Shown in pieces: positions 1 through 9,900 of a stretch of 11,046 bases of DNA (within the stretch, counting starts at the first letter, position 1; each line of letters opens with the position of its first letter). Position numbers and translations under genes: made by a program. This stretch comes from Saccoglossus kowalevskii (taxonomy: Eukaryota; Hemichordata; Enteropneusta; Harrimaniidae): NCBI RefSeq assembly GCF_000003605.2, contig NW_003142306.1, positions 559,517 through 570,562 on the forward strand. Reading direction: 5' to 3'. The notes below the pieces were generated by a model. That model searched no databases, was not told where the DNA came from, and saw only the letters and a list, made by a program, of their open reading frames with translations.

Positions 1-104
1 GGTTATTACGAGGATACCTCTAAGTATGCACTCAAACAGTACACCGTTGCATCGACCTCTGTGTACTGTCTTTATGCATACTTTGAGGTATCCTCATACT
101 AACC
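1..104. repeat. Long imperfect hairpin (44-nt arms, 16-nt loop)
   Basis: Bases 1-44 pair with 61-104: the reverse complement of the right arm matches the left arm at 37 of 44 positions without gaps, leaving a 16-nt loop (45-60). Each arm contains a smaller inverted repeat, GAGG...CCTC. The left arm begins at the first base of the window, so the element may extend further upstream. It could be a palindromic MITE or a pre-miRNA-like hairpin; sequence alone does not decide. Confidence 0.8.
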
Positions 105-189
105 TCATAATATTGCACTATAACAACCTTAACACTAAGTGCTAAAATCAACTTTTGTCCCCTTTCTCAAATTTTAAAACCCACACAGT

Positions 190-285
190 TTTTTCATATT
201 CATATTTTTCATTATTCTAAAATTTTGATAAAGACTATAGGAATTATGTCCATTTGGTCCAAAACAAAAATATTAAAAAAAATCC
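190..285 (+). repeat. Possible diverged dispersed repeat, second copy near 3491-3560
   Basis: Both places share TTTTTTCAnAT, then an A/T-rich stretch, then AATTATGTC followed by a TGGTC motif and AAAA. By eye about 70% of some 50 bases agree. Both regions are AT-rich, so the match may be partly compositional. Confidence 0.25.
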
Positions 286-312
286 ATTTAAATACTAGGC
301 AAAATGATGGCA

Positions 313-716
313 CTCAACTATATAGTACTGTAAAACATGTCTTTTTCGCGAGCATGTCTATTTAGCGAATTTAGAGAGAAAACTAATTCGCTAATTTAAG
401 ATGTTGCTAATGACTTCATTATAAATTCAAAATGGCGGCCAAACAACGTCTTTTTCTCCTCACACACACTTTGTAAACAACGTAGAAAACGTAATAATCT
501 GGTGCGCTTCCTAATTACACTTGACAGATTTTGTTTGTTTTTACGGAGGTGACAACTGTGCATTTGTTTTGGAAGGTGACAGACAACTATTTTGAAAACA
601 GAAAATCAACAAAGACAAGAGAGATTCGCTAAATCAACATTTCGCTATTACGTCATTTTACCATAATTCGTTAAAATAGTATGTCGCATTTTCAACATGT
701 TTTACAGTATATTGAG
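313..716. mobile_element. MITE-like element with imperfect terminal inverted repeats
   Basis: TACTGTAAAACATGT at 326-340 is repeated inverted and identical at 695-709. The similarity continues outward to CTCAA (313-317 and 712-716, with a 6-nt gap) and inward, with indels, to the GCGAATT / AATTCG motifs near 364-371 and 665-672. Inside, TTCGCTAA-type motifs recur at 387-394, 625-632 and 641-648, with the inverse TAGCGAA at 363-369. There is no coding capacity. This fits a non-autonomous DNA transposon of about 400 bp. No clear target-site duplication is visible, so the ends are approximate. Confidence 0.6.
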
Positions 717-779
717 CTTTCTAAGTTCAAGTAACTAAAATGAAGTTTATAAATATTTCTTCTTTTTTCTTCTTCTCAG

Positions 780-998
780 GTTACTATTGTCCAGAAGGTA
801 CAGGATGGGTGTGGCAGTCCTGTCCACCTGGTACATTTAGTAACAATGATGGCCTAGCTAATGAAACAGAATGTCAGACATGCTCAGCTGGTATGTATTG
901 TTCATCTCCTAATGCTACCGCGCCAACAGCGTACTGTGACGCAGGATACTTCTGCGCTGAGGGATCTGATACTCCTACTCCAGAATTCAACTTCAGAG
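780..998 (+). CDS. Exon 1 in window: opening modules of super-unit 1
   Basis: The exon is 219 nt, phase 1 at both ends. The acceptor is TTCTTCTCAG|GT with a long pyrimidine tract, and the donor is G|GTAAGA at 999. It encodes GYYCPEGTGWVWQSC, then PPGTFSNNDGLANETEC, QTCSAGMYC and a DAGYFCAEGSDTPTP segment. The GxYCPEGTGxVW opening recurs at 6619 in the giant exon (GFYCPEGTGHVW), which marks the start of super-unit 2. The first base of the opening glycine codon must come from an upstream exon outside the window. An in-frame ATG at 740 lies in the intron and is not a credible start. Confidence 0.85.
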
Positions 999-3900
999 GT
1001 AAGAAATGTAGATTTAGTATTTTTCTCTTATTTTTCGCAAAACCTGGAAAAAATATATTTTGTTTGCATGTAACTGAAATAGTTTGATTCATATCCGCAA
1101 TGAGGCCCTAGCTAAGAATCAGTCATGAAATTATTATGTGATTTGAGGGAACTTGGTTAAGATCTACTGGTGCACACGTTGACTGGTCCTGCTTAATTCT
1201 GGGATAGCTACATGTACATATATAATGGCATTTGGCAGAGAAAAAGAAAATTGCTGATTCAGAAATAGAACACAATTTCATCTCATTGTATTGAATTATT
1301 ATGTTTTATAGGAACTGCCGGAATTTGTCCAGAGGGCCACTACTGTCCTGTAGGGACTTCAACACCAAACAAATGTCCACGTGGAACATTCAGTGATATC
1401 ACCAAATTAACTGCACAGGTAAGTTATCACAACCTTTTCAGTACTTAAGGATGTAGTAGAGGTTATTGCTATTGCAATTGCATAGCACGTTTCTAAAGTA
1501 ACACATTCTTTGAATCCCATCAAGTTGTATATTTTTAGAAAGCTTATTTTTCAAATAATATGAAATAAATATTCCAACAACAAAAATGGAACCATGTAAT
1601 CACGTGATCACTGTGCAAATAGAGAGGTGTTATTTTCGAAGAAACCGAAATAAGGCCACAGAAATGATGTTTGCAGAATTCAGAGATAATATACCGGTAG
1701 AAGGTTTGAATTTAATATCCCAGTTCGTCTACCATTGCGTGACTTAGATATTTACCTCATAATGCTTTTTTTAAAAACATCGTCAACATTGTTTTGAAAT
1801 ATGGTTCCCTGTTTCATAGTTCACATAGGTGAGAGTTGTGTCGTATTTTCTAAAGTCAAAGTGGTAGACAAACTATCTTTGCCAGATTTCATTAGCAGCT
1901 ACCAGAGAATACCTATGCCAAAAATCACCATCGTGGAGCAGCTGGGAGTCGAGATCAACTCTCTGGACTAACCCCCAAATACTGATGTTTACTTAAGCGT
2001 GAAAAATCACAAAAAATATAAAACACACTGTATCTCAGATTTATTCAAAGTGTATTACCCTCCTAAACCATCTCTACAATTGTTTTTTCTAGTTAAATGC
2101 ATGCTTCATATATTTGTATGAGAGAATATGGAAAAAAGTAAATTTTATATTTTCAAAGAAAAAAACCTCTACTACATCCTTAAACAGTTCCCTCACAGTG
2201 ATAGCAGGTTTTATAAAGGAAAAGTCAACCCTGGCTTAAATCACATGTATCTTAATAAATAATTCTATACAATTACAACAACAGTTAATTTTCAATATTA
2301 AGAATCCTATTGTTTTTTTAAATTTACATTTGCATTTATTCTTCCCTTTTTTTTGTAGGCTGAATGTACAGATTGCCTTTATGGAACATACTGCAGTGAT
2401 GAAGGGTTAACTGCGCCCTCTGGAGACTGTTATGCAGGATTCTATTGTTTAAGAGGGGCTATGGACCCTAACAATCCTACAGTAGATTCCACCGGTGGAC
2501 CCTGTCCAGAAGGTTAGTGCCATTTTAACAGTCTTGTAATATTTTGTCTCTGGATTCTTGCCAGTATACAAAATACATATTAATTGTCATGAATTGATCA
2601 AAACATATTTTCTGTCCAATGATTGGTTCCTAACTTGGTGAAGGAGTAAGTGAAAATTTAGCATAAAATAATGCTAACAACCATGAATGTTGCAACCTTG
2701 TGTGTGTACCAAAGTTTAACGTCCTGGAATATCACAGATCTGTTTTAAAAGTGCCATCTGTTGTCATATGGATCTCCAGCCTCTCCTTAAAGAATAATCA
2801 TACCGCATACACACTACGCTAGTTTCTGCTATACTCTTATCTTCTAGGTTGTTATCTTCTCTCATTCTGGAATTATATTTCCAGACTTGATCGTAATTAT
2901 GACTTTAAAAAAAACAAAAACCATCAAATCATCATTAATTCAATGCACTTTTGAATGTTGAATTGTGTTCCCTTAGTTCAAATTCCTAATATTTACTCTT
3001 GTATATGTGTTTAATTGTACAGGTCATTTCTGTCCAAATGGAACATCTTTCCCACTTGGTTGTTTCCCTGGTACATATAATCCACTAGAAGGGCAGGCTG
3101 AATGTATTAGAATGTGAACCTGGGTAAGAATGCAGTAATATTATAACTTTCAGTTTTGCGTTTTCCAAAAATTCTGATATATCTTAAAATTTGAGCTTTT
3201 TTGTTAAGCATGTGATGTTTGAATTGAAAAAACATAGAGTGTGGGAATTATTTATTGAGTAGTGAAAAGGCTGTAGAAAGGCAGATGTAGTCTGTTGTCC
3301 AACTGTTCTATGATTGCATCTTTTGTGGTCAGTAATTAATATGTTTATTAATTAATTCTGACCATGCCAAACTTCTTTACTAACTAAACCAAACCTTAAT
3401 TCTATTCTATTTTATTTTGGATGAATTTTCCCTTCTAAGAAACAGAAAAAAAAGCTACAAATGAAAATAAAAACAAATTCACAAAATTGAGGGATTTTTT
3501 TCACATTTTCAAAAGTTTTAATCAAAACATGTAGCCAATTATGTCTGTCTGGTCTAAAATTTAAAAAATAAATTATAAAAAAAATTATATAAAATTTTGG
3601 TGGGAAAAATTATAGTGTTCAAATGATTAGATTCTCGACTGTAAAATCTATGGCCATGTTGTCTAAATACTTTCAAGAAATGAATAGTATTTCCTATCAT
3701 TACTCCTACTTTGCATCAAATATCATTTCAAGACTATTATTCCTGTTTGGTACTTTGGCATCACATGAGACACATTTTTAGTGATTTTTTAGGGAAATTC
3801 ATATTCTGTAGCTGTCAAAAAAAGAAATATTTTGATATAGAATCATGAAATAGTCATACATTGTATCATACATATCAAATTATTGTATTGTATAAATAAA

Positions 3901-6900
3901 CAAGCCTACACCTCTTCACTCATTGACATTGCAGGTATTGGTGTCCAGAGAACGCTACCACATACTCTAATACACCATGTCCTAGTGGTCATTACTGTCC
4001 AGCAGGAACAGAGTTTGCTACTGAGTATCCATGTCCAGCTGGTACTTACAATGCTGTGATAGGAAAACAATCATTAGATGACTGTGTACCATGCCCACCA
4101 GGTAAAAAAAAAATATCATCTCAAATAATTATTATATTTGGAATAGATTAGAAATAACATCTACGGTACTTGTTGATGGTTTGTCAGTCATTTGTTTTGT
4201 GCTCTTGGATTTGTCAACTTTACTTTTGATTATGAATTTAGAGTTTGCCTGTGTAAGTTATTTCCACTTAATCAAACACAATCAGTTTCATATTTGTAAT
4301 TCACAGGTTGGAAAGATATTCAGTGTAACAAACATATGTGTCACTTCCCATTTATCAATCTTTGTCATAATCAAATCTATAAGTAACATTAATGCCATCT
4401 TGGATCATTTTTGTAGCAGAATTCTCATGTTAGACTTATTTCTGAAATTTTACATATATTTCTTGGTGTAGACTTGTTTCTATTAAAAATATTGAAGTAG
4501 GAGGGTCATCACCTGCACAGGCGCAGGAATTGAGTCCCAATCACACAACACATGCTAAAAATGCAAGGGCTCATGGGTAGACACTTGTTTGTAAACATTG
4601 ACACGCTATGGCCATCCGACGCATGCGCAGATGATGACTTCCCTGCTTTAATTTTATTGAATATATGACAATAGAAGGTTCTGTGGTGGGTTCTTTGTAA
4701 AAAAATTTATTATTTTGATTAATATGTGCATACGATAATAAGCTAATTTACATTTTTCTTCTAGGTGAATACTGTGCAACACCTGGACTGGCTACATCAA
4801 GTGGATCCTGTTCACCAGGATGGTACTGTATTCGTGGAGCCTGGTCTGATATGCCAACAGATTATGGCTATAATAACATGACATCAAGTTGTTACTGTCC
4901 TAACAATGCCACTGGTGGGCAATGTGATCCAGGTGAATTTTGCCCAGGTGGATCAAGTCAGCCAACACCATGTTCACCAGGTTAGTAGGCTTATATAATA
5001 CCAATGCTTATATTCGGCCAAAAAAATATATTTTTAGTCTAAAAATGGAGTGTTGATGACATTTTTTTCCATGAAACATAAATTTGTGCCATCAACTGCA
5101 TGCAGTTTCCTTTATTTTATTTTTTGAATTGTTTTTGCCTCTCTTTGATATATTGTTGATTAGATCTTGAATATTACGATTTTAAAAAAATTCTCCAACT
5201 TCATCCTTCAATATATTCACAGACTTTCCAATTTAAACACCTGATCATCTAACCGTGCACATTTTTTTCGTATTATATCTTGAATATGTTACATATCTTT
5301 AAGTTCCTGTCGAATTTCATAACCACTTCGTTTAATTTCAGCAAAAAAGTCGCCTTTCATGTCTTGCATGGCCTTGATGATGTCTTCTTCGGGACCTGGG
5401 TTTAATTCAACGTCACTGGCTTGTTGGTACTATTTTAATATTCTAATGTTAAATAAATGTTTTGTTTTTTTCATAGGTCATTACTGTGATTCAGCTGGTC
5501 TGGCCAGTGTTTCTGGTGAATGTGACATGGGTTATTACTGTACACTTGGTGCCTCTGTACGAGATCCAACTGATGGTGTAACTGGTGATATTTGCACAAC
5601 AGGACATTACTGTCCACAAGGCACTTACAATCCAGTATCATGTCCATCTGGATACTACACTAATGCTACTGGGAACACAGCATTTGAAGACTGTAATCTA
5701 TGTCTGCCTGGTTCATACTGTGGGGATAATGGTTTGTCAGAACCTACAGATCTCTGTGATGCTGGTTTCTATTGTCCTGGTGGTCAGAATGTTAGTCGTC
5801 CAGAAGATTACAAGTGTCCCCCTGGACACTATTGTGAAATTGGTAGTGTGCAGCCGAGTCCATGTATTCCTGGAGAGTACCAGGATGAGTGGGAGCAGTC
5901 CACATGTAAGACGTGTCCATCTGGTTTCTACTGTGACGCTACACTGCAGAATGATACTTTCTGTTCTCATGGCATACAGAATCCACAGCCTTGTCCAACT
6001 GGACATTACTGTGTGTATGGTACTGAGTATGCTGTACAGTTTCCATGTCCTAATGGGACGTTTAGTGACAGGGTTCAGCTAACTTCTGTCAATGAATGTA
6101 CTCCTTGCTCTGGTGGATATTACTGTGGTCAGGAAGGCCTCTCAGCCCCATCTGGTGAATGTACAGCAGGTTACTATTGCATCAGTGGAGCTTACATGTC
6201 AACGCCTCTTGATGGAACAACTGGCGACATCTGTCCAGAAGGTGCCTACTGTCCATCTGGTTCAAATACATCAACTTTGTGTCCGCCTGGAACGTATAAT
6301 CCAACCTTGGGTCTAACATCTGAAGATGAATGCCTAGGATGTACACCTGGAGACTATTGCCCTGAATATGGTATGTCAACAACGGCAGGGAACTGTAGTG
6401 CAGGGTACTTTTGCAGCGGTAGTGCGTCAACCTCAACACCAACAGACGGAACCACTGGAAATGTCTGTCCAATTGGTCACTACTGTCCAGCAGGCTCAAG
6501 TCAACCATTGCCATGTGAGCCTGGTACATACACTGATACAACATTGAATGAAGTTTGTCTGCGATGCCCGTCAGGTCATTACTGCACTAGTGGTTCTAAT
6601 CCTCAAGACTGTCCAGCTGGATTCTACTGCCCTGAAGGTACTGGACACGTATGGGAATCCTGTCCTTTTGGAACATTCAGTTCACAGACTGGCCTGTGAA
6701 TGAGACCCAATGTACCACTTGCACTGGTGGTTATTATTGTAATGAATTGAATACAACAGTGGAGTCTGGTCAATGTGATGCTGGTTACTACTGTAGAAGT
6801 GGCTCGGATTCACCAATGCCAAGTTTGTTATCTCTGGGCGATGCTAATATCTGTCCTCCAGGATTCTATTGTAGTCTTGGAACTGCTGAGCCTGAACCAT

Positions 6901-9900
6901 GTCCTCCATCTACTTTCAATAACCAAACTGGAATTACATCAGAATTTAAATGCCAATCATGTCTTGAAGGTTACTACTGTGAGGTGCCAGGGTTGGAGTA
7001 CCCAAGTGGTTTCTGTGAAGCAGGCTTTTATTGCACCCTTGGATCAAACAGTTCCAGACCGAGCCAAACATCAGTGAATGGTGGACCATGCCCAGCTGGT
7101 TCCTATTGTGAGATTGGTAGCAGTGTTCCTACTCTGTGTGTTGCTGGTACTTACAATCCCATTGAAGAACAGAGTGTTTGTTTAGATTGTCCAGCAGGTT
7201 ACTATTGCCAGGAAGGAAGCATCACAATCACAGAATGTCCAGTGGGTCATTTCTGTCCTCTTAACACCGAATTTGATATTCAATATCCTTGTAACAATGG
7301 TACATACAACAATCGCACAAGAGGTGAGAGTGTTGATGACTGTGAGCTCTGCACACCAGGAACATATTGTCCATTCCGAGGGATGGAAGAACCTGCTGGT
7401 CTCTGTGCACCTGGATGGTATTGCTCTTTAGCGGCATGGAAAGATAAACCAACCACTCTTGGAAATGATAGCAGTGAATGTCATTGTCCTGCTCAGTCTA
7501 CTGGAGGTATGTGCTATGCTGGTTCGTTCTGCCCAGCTGGATCATCTCAACCTATTCCTTGCACGCCTGGCTATTATTGTCTGGATGATAAACTAGATGC
7601 TGAAAGTGGACTCTGTATGGCAGGCTATTACTGCAATGGAAGTACGATATTCCCAGATCCAGTGAATCAAACAACTGGCGATATGTGTCCAATGGGTCAC
7701 TATTGTCCTGAAGGAAGCTCCTACCCAGAACCATGTGAGCCTGGTACTTTCTCTGATCGTTATGCTAACCATCTCCACAATGACTGTATACCTTGTACTG
7801 CTGGAATGTACTGCACAGGATGGGGTAGAGATCTACCTAATGGAGATTGTGATGAAGGATGGTTCTGTCCAGAGGGATCCACAGCTGCTCAACCACCTGG
7901 TAATGAATGCCTGGCTGGTCATGCCTGTCCAGTTGGTAGTCCAGACCAAACACCATGCATGTCCGGGTATTACCAACCACTTCCAGGACAAGGCAGCTGC
8001 ATTGAATGCTCAGCTGGAATGTACTGCGATCAGAATGAAGCAATTGAGGAAGAACAAAGTGGTATTGGGGCGCCATCACATGGAGTTGTAACACCAAAGG
8101 ATTGTCCAGCTGGGTTCAATTGTCCCAATGGGACACTTACAGCTCGTCAGTTCCCATGCCCTGTCAGTACGTACAGCAACACTACAAATCTTGAAAGTGA
8201 AGCAGAATGTCGACCTTGCCCTGAGGGGCATTATTGTGAGGCTGAAAACATTACAACACCAACAGGTATATGTGCAGCTGGTTACTACTGTGTATTGTAT
8301 GCGACCACCCCAACACCTGAACCTGCTGATGCTACTGGTGGTCCCTGTCCACAAGGTACTTTCTGTGAAGCTGGTGCCTCCTGGCATACACCTTGTCCTA
8401 AAGGTACCTTTGGAGATCGTGATAAACTTCCAAGTGAAGCTGACTGTACAGATTGCTATCCAGGAATGCATTGTATGCGGTCTGGCCTGACTGAACCCAA
8501 TGGAACATGTTTAGCTGGCTATTACTGTCGCATACGAGCTGTAGATCCCAATCCAGTCAATGAATCTTATGGTGACATTTGTCCAGCTGGAAGCTACTGT
8601 CCAGAAGGAAGTCCAGAACCAATCGATTGTCCTGCTGGAACGTACCAGCCTGATCCAATGAAAAGTAGCCCATCAGATTGTCTTCCATGTACACCAGGTT
8701 ATTTCTGTAATGGTACTGGTCTGTCAGATGTATCTGGTTTCTGCTATGAAGGTTTCTACTGTATTGGATCAGCTAGTTCCCCAACACCTAGAGATGGTGT
8801 TACTGGTGATATATGTCCACCTGGCTCTTATTGTGAAGAAGGATCCCCAAGTCATACGTATTGTTCAAATGGAACTTATATGAACCATTCCATGGCATCA
8901 GAGTGTTATGACTGCCCACCTGGTTCTTACTGTGTTAATCGTGATAGAGCTGATCCCTGTCCACCTGGGTTATTCTGCCCTGCGAAAACTGGTGCAGATT
9001 TAGAACTCTGTGCATCTGGAACCTATAATCCAATCTTTGGTATTTATGAACAAGATCAATGTTTGCAATGCGATGGTGGATACTACTGTCAAGAACCGGG
9101 CAGTGCCAATGTGACCGGATTATGCTCAGCGGGGTACTACTGCAGATATGGAGTCAACATGCCTGAACCCAATGGTGGACACACAGGTGATGGGGCCATC
9201 TGCCCAGTGGGCCACTATTGCCCTGTTGGATCACCTGATCCAATTGGTTGTGCTCCAGGAACTTACAATGAGCTGACAGGGAGACCTGTCTGTGAGCTTT
9301 GTCAAGCTGGTTACTACTGTCTTGAGAATGCAACAACATACTTAGACACTATATGCCCAACAGGTCATTACTGCCCAGCTGGAACAGGGTATGATATAGA
9401 GTATCCATGTCCAATGGGAACGTATAATCCAGTGGCTGGAAGTGATGCCTTAGAAGACTGTTTGGAATGTCCTGCTGGAGAGTACTGTGAAAGTGATGGT
9501 TTAGAATTTACCTCAGGTAACTGCAGTGAAGGATGGTACTGTACTGGTGGGTCATATACTAGTACTCCACTGCCATTCAGCAATGCTACTGATATTTCTG
9601 AATGTACTTGTCCATTAGTCAACTACACTGGTGGTAAATGTTGGCCAGGAACTTACTGTCCATCTGGTTCACCTTACCCTGTGGAGTGTGATGAAGGCAT
9701 GTACTGTCTGGAATGGGGAAGATCTCAGCCAAATGGTTTATGTGATGCAGGATACTTCTGTGATGGAGGAGAACATCTACCTGATCCAACCCATGGGCTA
9801 TGTCCAGCTGGTTTCTACTGCGTACAGGGATCACACACTCCAACTCCATGTCCTGCTGGTACTTACTCCGATACAGAAGGTAATGTGGAGATAAGTGACT

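Larger units (their letters stand above)
1..779 (+). other. 3' part of an upstream intron
   Basis: No coding-like frame is seen here. The stretch is AT-rich and ends in a strong pyrimidine tract and TCTCAG at about 757-779, directly before the first exon, which begins inside a glycine codon (phase 1). It holds the hairpin at 1-104 and the MITE-like element at 313-716. Nothing is recognised in 105-312 except a possible diverged copy of an intron 4 segment. Confidence 0.8.
4981..5476 (+). other. Intron 6 (phase 1)
   Basis: Intron of 496 nt from GTTAGT to TTTTTTCATAG. Roughly 5130-5429 is an antisense retrotransposon-like fragment. The rest is AT-rich and unremarkable. An ATG-initiated frame from 5359 runs through the acceptor into exon 7; its first 39 or so codons are intronic and not a credible start. 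Confidence 0.8.
780..6618 (+). repeat. Super-unit 1 of the higher-order repeat (exons 1-6 and start of exon 7)
   Basis: The spliced length is 702 codons after allowing for one surplus base. It starts at YYCPEGTGWVW. Landmarks in order are NETEC, ICPEGHYC, GGPCPEG, YWCPENATTY, GTEFxxxYPC, GWYC, CxCP...TGGxC, EYQDEWEQSTCKTC, CSHGIQNPQPC, GTEYAVQFPCPNGTFSDR, and two DG[VT]TG[DN] linkers. Between the QFPC landmark and the next unit it has two modules where units 2 and 3 have three. Confidence 0.75.

Noticed and set aside
740-1087. ATG-initiated 115-codon frame over exon 1
   Set aside because: The ATG lies in the pyrimidine-rich end of the upstream intron and the tail reads into intron 1. Only 780-998 is coding.
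4181-4471. 96-codon open frame in intron 5
   Set aside because: Hydrophobic, AT-driven composition, no domain, and it lies between well-defined splice sites.
4620-4630. NRF1-like CGCATGCGCAG as a promoter
   Set aside because: It lies in an intronic repeat-like block with no start codon or exon after it that would suggest an internal promoter.
5359-5476. ATG-initiated start of the giant exon frame
   Set aside because: These codons are intronic, antisense to the 2A-bearing remnant, and lack module cysteines. TTTTTTCATAG at 5466-5476 is a good acceptor at a standard module boundary.
6691-6701. Programmed -1 frameshift at frame break 2
   Set aside because: Re-reading one base would restore the frame, but there is no slippery heptamer and no evident downstream structure. 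A missing base is simpler.
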